Of a stretch of 64,000 nucleotides of DNA, positions 51,543 through 61,365 are shown one piece after another. How positions within the stretch are numbered: the first letter of the stretch is position 1; every line of letters starts with the position of its first letter. Made by a program: the position numbers and the translations under genes. This stretch comes from JANQGG01 sp964642175 (GTDB taxonomy: Bacteria; Bacteroidota; Chlorobiia; Chlorobiales; Chloroherpetonaceae), in assembly GCA_964642175.1 (NCBI GenBank), contig CAZXOK010000001.1, positions 124,001-188,000 of the forward strand, written 5' to 3'. The notes beneath the pieces were generated by a model, which was given only the letters and a program-made list of their open reading frames with translations, made no database searches and was not told the origin of the DNA.

Positions 51543-54500
51543 GTGAAAGCAGCTCAGAATAAAAAATTACAACGCATTTCGTTTGCTAAGATCCCCAAAT
51601 TTGTTGAACCACCAGATCTACTAAAAGTTCAGCTGGATTCATACAGATATTTCTTGCAGGATGATGCACCGCCAAACGAACGAAAAGATCAAGGTTTGGA
51701 ACGCGTTCTGCGCAACACGTTCCCTATTACAGATACACGTGGTCTCTACTTATTAGAGTATAGTTATTATACTCTGGATAAACCCAAATATACCGTTCAG
51801 GAATGTATTGAGCGCGGACTTACCTATGATGTATCCCTAAAAGCCTGGTTAAAACTTTCCTATAAAGATGAGCCGGATGAAACCGACTGGAAAGAAACCA
51901 TTGAGCAGGAAGTATATCTGGGTAAAATCCCATATATGACCGAGAGAGGTACATTTATCATTAATGGCGCCGAACGCGTTATTGTGGCTCAGTTGCACAG
52001 ATCACCAGGTGTTGTTTTCAGTGAAGCTACCCACCCGAATGGTAAAAAAATGTATTCGGCCAAGATTGTACCCCTTCGCGGTTCCTGGATAGAGTTCCAG
52101 ACGGATATCAACAATCAGTTGTTTGTGTATATCGATCAGAAGAAAAAATTTCTGGCAACCTCGCTTTTGCGCGCTGTTGGCTTCCCACGTGATGAAGATA
52201 TCCTAAACCTTTTCGATTTGATAGAAGAGATAAAAGTTGAAAAAAACAGCGAAAATGAGCATTTGATCGGCCGTTATCTTGCTTCAGATATTATAGACAT
52301 GACCACCGGTGAGGTGATCAGCGCCCGCACCGTGATCGGTGAAGAAGAGATCCAGAAAATACTGGATTCCGGGGTTTCAAGTATTAAAGTCAGTAAATCT
52401 GAAAAAACAGTTGGTGTTGAAGGCCGCCATGCCGGACGCAAAAAAACCCAGCTGGATCTGAGTGTGATTACCACCACCCTTTTACGTGATAAATCTACCA
52501 CTGAAGAAGAAGCCCTGGAGATGATCTACCAGGAACTTCGCGCAAACGAAGCCCCCGATATTGAATCGGCCAGAGGTTTGTTGGAGCGCACGTTCTTCAA
52601 CCTGAAAAAATACGACTTGGGTGAAGTGGGCCGCTACCGGTTAAATAAAAAGCTGGCAAGTGAAACAGAATCATTCAAGGAATATGCCCAGGCACAAGAG
52701 CCTTTGAAAACGATGGTTAAAGAAATAGAAGACCGGATTCTAAGACTGGTCTATGAAGGCGATGAAGAAGCCATCGAAGGTAAAGAAATGGATGAAGATG
52801 TAACCGTCTTAACCCACTATGATATTGTAGCTATTATCCAGTACCTGATTAAACTGGTCAATGGCCGCACAGAAGTGGATGATGTGGATCACCTGGCTAA
52901 CCGCCGTGTCAGAACTGTAGGCGAGCAGCTTTCGGCGCAGTTCCTTGTAGGACTGGCGCGTATGTCCAAAAACGTTAAAGAAAAATTAAATGCACGGGAT
53001 GCCGAAAAAATAACACCGTCTGACCTGGTTAATGCCAGAACGGTTTCCAGTGTTATAGCCAGCTTCTTTGCAACCAGTCAGCTCTCACAGTTTATGGACC
53101 AGACCAATCCACTGGCGGAACTAACCAATAAACGAAGGGTTTCGGCATTGGGACCTGGAGGTCTGACTCGTGAGCGGGCCGGTTTTGAGGTTCGCGATGT
53201 TCACTACACCCACTATGGTCGCTTATGCCCGATTGAAACACCTGAAGGACCTAACATCGGTCTGATTTCATCCTTCTGTTTGTTTGCCGAAGTCAATAAC
53301 AAAGGTTTTATCGAAACGCCTTACCGACCGGTTAAAGACGGAGAGGTAAGTGATAAAGTGCTGTATCTCTCAGCCGAGGATGAAGAAAATCGAGTTACTG
53401 TACCGGTAAATGTTGAACTGGATGATAAGCGAAAGATCAAGGCCGAAACAGTGCAGGCCCGCCGCAAAGGCGACTATCCCGTGGTAGAAGCCGATGAGGT
53501 GGATTACATGGATGTAGCACCTAATCAGATTGTAAGCGCAGCCGCCTCTCTGATCCCATTCCTGGAGCATGATGATGCCAACCGTGCACTGATGGGTTCA
53601 AACATGCAACGCCAGGCCGTGCCATTGCTTATTTCAGACTCGCCTTATGTGGGTACCGGATTAGAAGAAAAAGTGGCCCGCGATTCTCGCACAATTATTG
53701 TAGCCGAAGGAAATGGCGTGGTTGATTATGTAAGCGCAGACGAAGTGCGCGTGAAATATGATAAGAAAATTGAATCTGATGACATTGAAATAGAAGGCTC
53801 ATTGCTTGATACAGAAGAAACGATCAAGTCTTACAGCCTAATGAAGTTTAACCGCTCTAACCAGGACACGTGTATTAACCAGAAGCCGGTAGTATCAAAA
53901 GGCCAGCGGCTGAGTAAAGGCGATGTTTTGGTTGATGGGTCTTCAACCGAGTTTGGTGAACTGGCTCTGGGTAAGAATGTGCTGGTTGCATTCATGCCAT
54001 GGCGTGGTTATAACTTTGAAGATGCCATTGTGCTCAGTGAGCGTCTGGTATATGATGATGTCTTTACTTCTATTCATATCCATGAATTTGAAGCCACAGT
54101 CCGCGATACCAAACGCGGCGAAGAGCAATTTACCCGTGATATTTACAACGTAAGCGAAGAAGCACTTCGTAACCTGGATGAAAACGGTATTATTCGTTGT
54201 GGTGCTGAAGTTAAAGAAAAAGACATTTTGATAGGTAAGATCACCCCAAAAGGTGAAACTGATCCAACTCCGGAAGAAAAGCTTCTACGGGCCATCTTCG
54301 GTGAAAAATCAAGCGATGTAAAAGATGCTTCCTTGCATGTACCACCGAGTATGAAAGGTGTGGTAATTAAAACCAAACTGTTCAGCCGAAAGAAAAAGCT
54401 TAACGATGATGTAAAGATCAAGACTGAGAAGCTCGAAAAAGAGCATGCTCAAAAAGAGTATGAGCTGAGAACCAAGTTCCTTGCCAGAATGGAGCACTAC

Positions 54501-55511
54501 TTATCTGGTAAAAAATCTAAAGGTGTAAAAAATCTCAGTGGTGATATTGAAGTTAAGGAAGGTGTGGTTTTTGACAGGGCCTTACTTGAAAAATTTGTGC
54601 CAACTGCCAAATTAGAGCGTTTAAATACGGAACATGGTTTTGTAGAAACCCAAAAAACTAACACTATTGTTCGCCGTTTAATCAGCGAATATCGAATTCG
54701 CATGAAAGCTCTTAAAGATGATTTCGATAACGAACGCTACAAACTCAACATCGGTGATGAACTTCAGCCGGGTATTGAAGAGTTAGCAAAAGTATACCTG
54801 GCCCAGAAGCGAAAAATACAGGTGGGTGATAAAATGGCCGGCCGACATGGTAACAAAGGTGTGGTGGGTAAAATTGTACCCATTGAAGATATGCCGTTTA
54901 TGGCTGATGGTACAACGGTTGATATTATTCTCAATCCGCTGGGCGTACCGAGTCGTATGAATATCGGGCAGTTGTTTGAAACCTCATTGGGATGGGCTGC
55001 TTCAAAATTAGGGGTGAAATTTGCAACACCGATTTTTGATGGCGCCTCATATATGGATGTTCAAAACAAACTGAAAGAAGCCGGATTGCCAGCACATGGC
55101 AAAATCAGGTTGCATGATGGCCGCACTGGCGAGCCATTTGATGATGAAGTGATGGTGGGTTACATTTATATGATGAAACTCAGCCACTTGGTGGATGATA
55201 AAATCCACGCCCGTTCTACCGGACCTTACTCACTCATTACTCAGCAGCCGTTAGGCGGTAAGGCTCAATTTGGTGGCCAGCGTTTTGGAGAAATGGAAGT
55301 CTGGGCACTTGAAGCCTATGGCGCATCACATATTCTTCAGGAGGTTCTTACTGTGAAATCTGATGATGTATCTGGTCGTACCAGATCTTACGAAGCGATC
55401 GTTAAAGGCCAGAATCTACCGGAACCAAACGTACCTGAATCGTTTAATGTATTAATACGCGAGTTGCAAGGTCTTGGTCTTGAACTTCGTATTGATGATA
55501 AAGTACCTTAA
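51543..55511 (+). CDS. rpoB: RNA polymerase beta subunit
   Basis: The 1322-residue beta subunit contains the rifampicin-region blocks QLSQFMDQTNPLAELTNKRR and the EGPNIGLI motif, and GDKMAGRHGNKG near the active site. The start is GTG at 51543. The C-terminal end (VLIRELQGLGLELRI) is complete. The 193-nt leader contains a hairpin. No lineage-specific deletion was noted. Confidence 0.98.
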   Translation: MKAAQNKKLQRISFAKIPKFVEPPDLLKVQLDSYRYFLQDDAPPNERKDQGLERVLRNTFPITDTRGLYLLEYSYYTLDKPKYTVQECIERGLTYDVSLKAWLKLSYKDEPDETDWKETIEQEVYLGKIPYMTERGTFIINGAERVIVAQLHRSPGVVFSEATHPNGKKMYSAKIVPLRGSWIEFQTDINNQLFVYIDQKKKFLATSLLRAVGFPRDEDILNLFDLIEEIKVEKNSENEHLIGRYLASDIIDMTTGEVISARTVIGEEEIQKILDSGVSSIKVSKSEKTVGVEGRHAGRKKTQLDLSVITTTLLRDKSTTEEEALEMIYQELRANEAPDIESARGLLERTFFNLKKYDLGEVGRYRLNKKLASETESFKEYAQAQEPLKTMVKEIEDRILRLVYEGDEEAIEGKEMDEDVTVLTHYDIVAIIQYLIKLVNGRTEVDDVDHLANRRVRTVGEQLSAQFLVGLARMSKNVKEKLNARDAEKITPSDLVNARTVSSVIASFFATSQLSQFMDQTNPLAELTNKRRVSALGPGGLTRERAGFEVRDVHYTHYGRLCPIETPEGPNIGLISSFCLFAEVNNKGFIETPYRPVKDGEVSDKVLYLSAEDEENRVTVPVNVELDDKRKIKAETVQARRKGDYPVVEADEVDYMDVAPNQIVSAAASLIPFLEHDDANRALMGSNMQRQAVPLLISDSPYVGTGLEEKVARDSRTIIVAEGNGVVDYVSADEVRVKYDKKIESDDIEIEGSLLDTEETIKSYSLMKFNRSNQDTCINQKPVVSKGQRLSKGDVLVDGSSTEFGELALGKNVLVAFMPWRGYNFEDAIVLSERLVYDDVFTSIHIHEFEATVRDTKRGEEQFTRDIYNVSEEALRNLDENGIIRCGAEVKEKDILIGKITPKGETDPTPEEKLLRAIFGEKSSDVKDASLHVPPSMKGVVIKTKLFSRKKKLNDDVKIKTEKLEKEHAQKEYELRTKFLARMEHYLSGKKSKGVKNLSGDIEVKEGVVFDRALLEKFVPTAKLERLNTEHGFVETQKTNTIVRRLISEYRIRMKALKDDFDNERYKLNIGDELQPGIEELAKVYLAQKRKIQVGDKMAGRHGNKGVVGKIVPIEDMPFMADGTTVDIILNPLGVPSRMNIGQLFETSLGWAASKLGVKFATPIFDGASYMDVQNKLKEAGLPAHGKIRLHDGRTGEPFDDEVMVGYIYMMKLSHLVDDKIHARSTGPYSLITQQPLGGKAQFGGQRFGEMEVWALEAYGASHILQEVLTVKSDDVSGRTRSYEAIVKGQNLPEPNVPESFNVLIRELQGLGLELRIDDKVP

Positions 55512-55582
55512 ACCTTACGGTTTATTTGGTTAGAGGTAAAGATGAAATTTCGTTTTAATAATTGTTGAAAAGGAGCCTGAAT

Positions 55583-58500
55583 ATGGCATTTGCATTTGGA
55601 TCATCTTCATATAAAAGAGAATTCAATAAGATTAAAATCAGCATTGCTTCTCCGGAAAGTATTCTTGCACGTTCACGCGGTGAGGTGCTTAAGCCGGAAA
55701 CAATCAATTATAGAACCTACAAGCCTGAGCGTGATGGGTTGATGTGTGAAAAAATCTTTGGGCCTACCAAGGATTGGGAATGTTATTGCGGCAAATATAA
55801 ACGTGTTAGGTATAAAGGGATTATATGTGACAGATGTGGTGTAGAAGTAACAACCAAAAGTGTCCGTCGCGAGCGCATGGGCCATATTTCTCTGGCTGTG
55901 CCGGTAGTTCATACCTGGTTTTTCAGATCTGTACCCAGTAAAATCGGTGCATTGCTAGATCTTTCAACAAAAGAACTTGAACGCATCATTTATTACGAGG
56001 TTTATGTGGTGATCAATCCCGGCGAGCCCGGTGATAAACAAGGTTTGAAAATGCTCGATCGGCTTACCGAAGAGCAATATTACCAGATAATTACCGAGTA
56101 TGAAGACAACCTTGATTTGGATGATGACGATCCTAACAAGTTTGTGGCTAAAATGGGCGGCGAAGCCATTAAAGCTTTGCTCAAGCAATTAAATCTGGAT
56201 GAAATTGCCAAAGACCTTCGTGTTATCATCCGCGATACCCAGTCGGAGCAAAAGCGCGCTGATGCATTAAAGCGCTTGAAAGTTGTTGAAGCGTTCCGTA
56301 AAAGCTACGAACCGATCCAAAAAGAAACCAAAAATAAAGAGGAATTCTCATTGGAACCACCGGAACCCTACCGCTACGAAGGTAACAAGCCCGAGTATAT
56401 GGTCATGGATGTGGTGCCCATTATTCCGCCTGAACTGCGACCCTTGGTACCACTTGAAGGTGGGCGGTTTGCGACTTCAGATTTAAACGATCTGTATCGC
56501 CGGGTAATCATCCGAAACAATCGTTTAAAGAAACTACTTGATATTAAAGCTCCTGAAGTGATTTTGCGTAACGAAAAACGCATGCTTCAGGAATCTGTCG
56601 ATGCCTTGTTTGATAACTCCAAGAAAGCCAACGCGGTTAAATCCGGTGATTCTAACCGTGCGTTAAAATCACTTTCCGATTCATTAAAAGGTAAGCAGGG
56701 TCGTTTCAGACAGAACTTACTTGGTAAGCGTGTCGATTACTCGGGTCGTTCGGTTATTGTAGTGGGACCGGAATTAAGTCTGCATCAGTGCGGCTTGCCT
56801 AAACACATGGCCATTGAATTGTTCCAGCCATTCGTTATTCGCCGTATGGTTGAGCGCGGGTATGCAAAATCTGTAAAATCTGCTAAGAAACTGATCGACC
56901 GTAAAGATCCGGTTATTTGGGATGTGCTTGAAAAAGTTATCGAAGGTCACCCGGTAATGCTGAACCGTGCGCCAACATTGCACAGGTTAGGTATTCAGGC
57001 CTTCCAGCCAACTCTTGTTGAAGGTAAGGCTATCCATTTGCATCCTTTGGTCTGTACAGCATTTAATGCCGATTTTGATGGAGACCAGATGGCCGTCCAT
57101 GTTCCGCTTTCTCAGGAAGCTCAAATGGAAACAGCCATGTTAATGCTATCGGCTCATAACCTTATCCTGCCACAATCCGGTCGTCCGGTAACAGTACCTT
57201 CTCAAGATATGGTCCTGGGTGTCTATTACCTGACCAAGGCCAGAAATGGTGATAAAGGAGAAGGCACAATTTTCTATGGTATCGAGGATGTCATCATAGC
57301 CTTTAACGAAGGCCAGGTTGGTTTGCATGCCAAGATTTTTGTGAAATACGATAAGCCACGGGATGAAAAACAGGATGTCCTGCATTTTCTGGATGTTATT
57401 GATGATGACCAAAAGGAAAAGAAAGAATGGTTGAAAGAACAACTGGATCAGAGGAAATACATTGCTACCACTGTTGGTCGTGTGATCTTCAACCAGGTAA
57501 TCCCTGAAGGTATCAAGTTTATTAACAAGGTTCTCGATAAGAAAACATCCAAAGAGATTATTGCCTATGTGATTCATCATGTGGGTAACAACCTGGCAAC
57601 CAAATTCCTTGATGATGTTAAACAAATTGGATTTTTCTTTGCCATGAAAGGTGGTCTTTCCATTGCCCTTTCTGACGCCGTGGTGAGTGAAACCAAGAAG
57701 AAGTTTATTAAAGATGCCATCAGGGAAAACAATAAAATTATTAAAGAATACAACAGTGGTACTTTAACTGAAAACGAGAAGTACAACAAGGTTGTAGATG
57801 TATGGCAGAAAGTAACCAATATTGTTGCTGAAGAGTCCTACCAGTCGCTTAAAAACGACCGTTCAGGTTACAACCCGCTGTTTATGATGTTAGACTCCGG
57901 TGCTCGTGGTTCGCGTGAGCAGGTTAAGCAGTTGATTGGTATGAAAGGTTTGATCTCCAGACCACAAAAATCGATGTCGGGCCAGCCGGGTGAGATTATT
58001 GAAAATCCGATTATCTCTAACCTTCGTGAAGGCCTAACGGTACTTGAATACTTTATCTCAACGCATGGTGCCCGTAAAGGTCTCTCTGATACTTCACTCA
58101 AAACAGCTGATGCTGGATACCTGACACGCCGTTTGCACGATGTGGCCCAGGATGTAATCGTGACTGAAGATGATTGTGGTACTGCGTTAGGGTTACATAT
58201 CCGTCGTGAAATTGAAGAAGAATCCGGAAGTAAAATCAAGTTTCATGAAAAGCTTCGTGGCAGAGTAGCATTAAGAAATATTATGGATTCGGTTAATGAT
58301 AAAATTATTGTGCAAGCCGGAGACATGATCCTTGATGATCAGGTTGAAGAGATCAAAAATAATCCTGGAGTGGTTGAAGCCGACATTCGCTCAGTTCTTA
58401 CCTGTGAAACCACGCGTGGAATTTGTTCCAAGTGCTATGGTACGAACCTGGCAACCAGCCGACCTGTAGAAATGGGTGAGTCTGTCGGTGTTATTGCCGC

Positions 58501-60076
58501 CCAGTCTATTGGTGAGCCTGGCACACAGCTAACATTGCGTACTTTCCACCAGGGTGGTACAGCGCAGGGTGGCGTATCAGAAACTGAGATTCGTGCGGTC
58601 TACTCCGGACAAATTGAGTTCGATAACATCCACTATGTGGATTATTCATGGATAAATCCTGAAGATGGCACAGAAGAAATCCAGAAAGTGGTAACCCGCA
58701 AGAATGGAAACCTTCATATTGTTGATCCTGCTACCGGAAAAATCCTTAAAAAGCATTATGTGCCATATGGTTCACGTCTGTCTTGTGAGCATGATATGGA
58801 AGTCCAGAAAGACGCCTTATTGTTCAGCATTGAACCTAACAATACACCGATTTTAGCCGAACGAGATGGTTACGTGAAGTATGTTGATATTGAAAGAGGA
58901 GTTACTTACAAAGAAGAGATTGATCCTCAAACCGGCCACGTGCAGCGTGTAATTATTAACTGGCGTAGCAGGTTAAAGAATGTTGATATCCGCGAGCCTC
59001 GTTTGCAACTGGTTTCCGAAGATGGTGAAGTGTATTCTTCATATCCTGTACCTATTAAGGCAAACTTGCTCGTGAATGACGGTGAAAAGGTGAAAGCCGG
59101 TGAATTTTTAGCCAAAGTCCCACGCGACCTTTCTCGTATGGGTGGCGATATTACCGCCGGTCTACCTCGTGTAACCGAGTTGTTTGAAGCGCGTAACCCA
59201 AGCGATCCGGCCGTTGTTACCGAAATTGATGGACTGGTAAGCTTTGGTAGTCAAAAACGAAACAACAAAGAAGTTAAAGTTACCAATGCGGTTGGCCAGG
59301 AGAAAATTTACTTGGTTCCGATCGGTAAACATATTTTGGTGAACGAGGGTGATGAAGTTCAGGCAGGTACAGCCATTACAGATGGTGCTATTTCACCACA
59401 GGATATCCTTAGGATCCAAGGCCCGAATGCGGTTCAGCAGTATCTGGTAAATGAAATTCAGAAGGTTTATCAGATTAATGCCGGTGTTGAAATTAACGAT
59501 AAGCACCTCGAAGTTATCGTAAGACAGATGCTTCAGAAAGTTCAGGTTCAGGATCCGGGAGATACAATCCTTCTTCCAAATGATCTTGTTGATCGGATTT
59601 ACTTTAAGCAGATCAACAGTCAAATGGCCGGTATGGTTCGCATAACCGAAAAGGGTGATTCACCAACCAGGATCCATGAAGGTGAGTTATATCTCGCGGA
59701 TGAAATCAAAAAACTGAATCGTGAGCTACGCAAGAACTCCAAAACACTGGTTGGTTTTGAAGCTGCTGTTCAGGCTACCTCAAGACCGGTTCTTTTAGGT
59801 ATTACCAGTGCAGCCTTGCAGACCGAAAGCTTTATTTCAGCAGCCTCGTTCCAGGAAACCACCAAGGTTCTTACCGATGCAGCTGTTGAAGGTAAAGTGG
59901 ATAGTCTCTTAGGCCTGAAAGAAAATGTGATTGTGGGTAAATTGATTCCGGCTGGTACAGGACTTAAGAAATACAGAAGCCTGCGTATTGAGCCAAAAGT
60001 AAGTCCTGAAGAAGCAGATCAGGATAAACAGGATTCAGAGACTCAGGATAAGGAAATTATCATGGGTGAATCCTAA
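55583..60076 (+). CDS. rpoC: RNA polymerase beta' subunit
   Basis: The start is the ATG at 55583, preceded by AAGGAG at 8 nt, and a TTG 21 nt upstream is not needed. The 1497-residue subunit has the N-terminal zinc finger (CYCGKYKRVRYKGIICDRCG), the catalytic NADFDGDQMAVH, the bridge helix and trigger-loop region (GEPGTQLTLRTFHQGG), and the second zinc site (C-x-K-C-Y-G type). It ends at a strong terminator. Confidence 0.98.
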   Translation: MAFAFGSSSYKREFNKIKISIASPESILARSRGEVLKPETINYRTYKPERDGLMCEKIFGPTKDWECYCGKYKRVRYKGIICDRCGVEVTTKSVRRERMGHISLAVPVVHTWFFRSVPSKIGALLDLSTKELERIIYYEVYVVINPGEPGDKQGLKMLDRLTEEQYYQIITEYEDNLDLDDDDPNKFVAKMGGEAIKALLKQLNLDEIAKDLRVIIRDTQSEQKRADALKRLKVVEAFRKSYEPIQKETKNKEEFSLEPPEPYRYEGNKPEYMVMDVVPIIPPELRPLVPLEGGRFATSDLNDLYRRVIIRNNRLKKLLDIKAPEVILRNEKRMLQESVDALFDNSKKANAVKSGDSNRALKSLSDSLKGKQGRFRQNLLGKRVDYSGRSVIVVGPELSLHQCGLPKHMAIELFQPFVIRRMVERGYAKSVKSAKKLIDRKDPVIWDVLEKVIEGHPVMLNRAPTLHRLGIQAFQPTLVEGKAIHLHPLVCTAFNADFDGDQMAVHVPLSQEAQMETAMLMLSAHNLILPQSGRPVTVPSQDMVLGVYYLTKARNGDKGEGTIFYGIEDVIIAFNEGQVGLHAKIFVKYDKPRDEKQDVLHFLDVIDDDQKEKKEWLKEQLDQRKYIATTVGRVIFNQVIPEGIKFINKVLDKKTSKEIIAYVIHHVGNNLATKFLDDVKQIGFFFAMKGGLSIALSDAVVSETKKKFIKDAIRENNKIIKEYNSGTLTENEKYNKVVDVWQKVTNIVAEESYQSLKNDRSGYNPLFMMLDSGARGSREQVKQLIGMKGLISRPQKSMSGQPGEIIENPIISNLREGLTVLEYFISTHGARKGLSDTSLKTADAGYLTRRLHDVAQDVIVTEDDCGTALGLHIRREIEEESGSKIKFHEKLRGRVALRNIMDSVNDKIIVQAGDMILDDQVEEIKNNPGVVEADIRSVLTCETTRGICSKCYGTNLATSRPVEMGESVGVIAAQSIGEPGTQLTLRTFHQGGTAQGGVSETEIRAVYSGQIEFDNIHYVDYSWINPEDGTEEIQKVVTRKNGNLHIVDPATGKILKKHYVPYGSRLSCEHDMEVQKDALLFSIEPNNTPILAERDGYVKYVDIERGVTYKEEIDPQTGHVQRVIINWRSRLKNVDIREPRLQLVSEDGEVYSSYPVPIKANLLVNDGEKVKAGEFLAKVPRDLSRMGGDITAGLPRVTELFEARNPSDPAVVTEIDGLVSFGSQKRNNKEVKVTNAVGQEKIYLVPIGKHILVNEGDEVQAGTAITDGAISPQDILRIQGPNAVQQYLVNEIQKVYQINAGVEINDKHLEVIVRQMLQKVQVQDPGDTILLPNDLVDRIYFKQINSQMAGMVRITEKGDSPTRIHEGELYLADEIKKLNRELRKNSKTLVGFEAAVQATSRPVLLGITSAALQTESFISAASFQETTKVLTDAAVEGKVDSLLGLKENVIVGKLIPAGTGLKKYRSLRIEPKVSPEEADQDKQDSETQDKEIIMGES

Positions 60077-60092
60077 CACATTGGTTACTTAG

Positions 60093-60119
60093 AAAAAGCA
60101 CCTCTTTGAGGTGCTTTTT
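60093..60119 (+). terminator. Rho-independent terminator after rpoC
   Basis: AAAAAGCACCTC / GAGGTGCTTTTT, a 12-bp stem with a T3 loop and T run. It is the operon terminator. Confidence 0.92.
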
Positions 60120-60245
60120 GCGTTTACAGGTCTTCCGGATCACCTTTTAGGCAGCTATGGAGAAAAATTTTAGATGATTAAGATTATTTTATTGTATTTT
60201 TTAGAAGCATTTTCAGTTTAATTATAACATGTCGCAGAAATATTT

Positions 60246-61310
60246 GTGAACGATTACAGCCAGCGCACGTATCTTTCAGCAATAGAAGCTGCAAAATATT
60301 TGAACATTCCTGTCTCAAAACTCCACGAACTGGTTCATACTCAGAAAATAACCTCGCGGAAAGCTACCAGCGGTCAGATGCGATTTACCCTAACGTCACT
60401 AAAAAAGATCGCCTCAGATTTTCAGACCCATACAAACAGTTCTTCTGAACTAAAACGTGTAAATCAGCTGGAAGTTAATCAGACAAGTCAAACCATCATT
60501 ATTGGCAATTCAACCCAATTAACAGAGCTTAAAGATGAATCGGTGCATTTAATGGTTACCTCGCCACCTTATTTCAATGCTAAAATGTACTCCCGGGAGT
60601 CAATTGCAGGGAATCTTGGGGATATCCATGATGTAGATCTATGGTTTAAAACAATCAGTGAGGTGTGGCAGGAAATTTACCGGGTGCTTCAGCCCGGACG
60701 AAAAATCTTTATTAATATCATGAATCTTCCCATTCGACTGGATGGTGGGAGTTACCGAACCTTGAACCTGGTTGGTCGCACTATTGATGAGTGTGAAGCA
60801 ATAGGCTTTATTTTTAAGCGCGATATTATTTGGCACAAAACCAATGGCGTACGGGCTCATTTTGGCACTTATCCTTATCCCGGTGGAATTTTAATCAATA
60901 ATATGCATGAATTCATTCTGGAGTTTGATAAACCAGGTCGCAAGACCAACGGGGGTAAATACAGTCATTTAACCCGGGAGCAAAAAGAAGCCTCCAGGCT
61001 GGATAAAGCATTTTGGTTATCAGTTAAAAATAGTGATGTGTGGCAAATTTCTCCACAGGCCAGTGGGGATCGACGGTCTCATATCGCTCCGTTTCCTTTC
61101 GAATTGCCATACAGGTTGATCAAAGCATTTAGCTATGTTGGAGAAACAGTATTAGATCCGTTTGCAGGCTCAGGTACAACATGTCTTGCAGCCTCGCAGT
61201 TAGGTAGAAATGGGATAGGCTACGAAATCAACCCTGAAATAGCAGAAGGTGCTCTCAGAAGTCTTAATGAGCAAAACCCTGAGAATATGGCAGACCCAAC
61301 CAGCGCATGA
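60246..61310 (+). CDS. Beta-class DNA methyltransferase with N-terminal HTH
   Basis: The 354-residue protein begins with an excisionase/MerR-like helix-turn-helix (residues 8-55, YLSAIEAAKYLNIPVSKLHEL). A DNA methyltransferase follows with TSPPY (105-109) before the SAM-binding DPFAGSGTT near the C-terminus. This order is beta class, and TSPPY allows N6-adenine or N4-cytosine. The start is GTG. No restriction enzyme is adjacent, so it is an orphan enzyme. The recognition sequence is not known. Confidence 0.88.
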   Translation: MNDYSQRTYLSAIEAAKYLNIPVSKLHELVHTQKITSRKATSGQMRFTLTSLKKIASDFQTHTNSSSELKRVNQLEVNQTSQTIIIGNSTQLTELKDESVHLMVTSPPYFNAKMYSRESIAGNLGDIHDVDLWFKTISEVWQEIYRVLQPGRKIFINIMNLPIRLDGGSYRTLNLVGRTIDECEAIGFIFKRDIIWHKTNGVRAHFGTYPYPGGILINNMHEFILEFDKPGRKTNGGKYSHLTREQKEASRLDKAFWLSVKNSDVWQISPQASGDRRSHIAPFPFELPYRLIKAFSYVGETVLDPFAGSGTTCLAASQLGRNGIGYEINPEIAEGALRSLNEQNPENMADPTSA

Positions 61311-61336
61311 TCTTATCAATAAGCCGGTTTTAAGTT

Positions 61337-61365
61337 AAAAAGGACGCTGTAAGCGTCCTTTTTTT
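61337..61365. terminator. Bidirectional terminator between the methyltransferase and accC
   Basis: AGGACGCT / AGCGTCCT (8-bp stem, 3-nt loop) flanked by A and T runs, serving both convergent genes. It reaches the accC stop. Confidence 0.88.
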
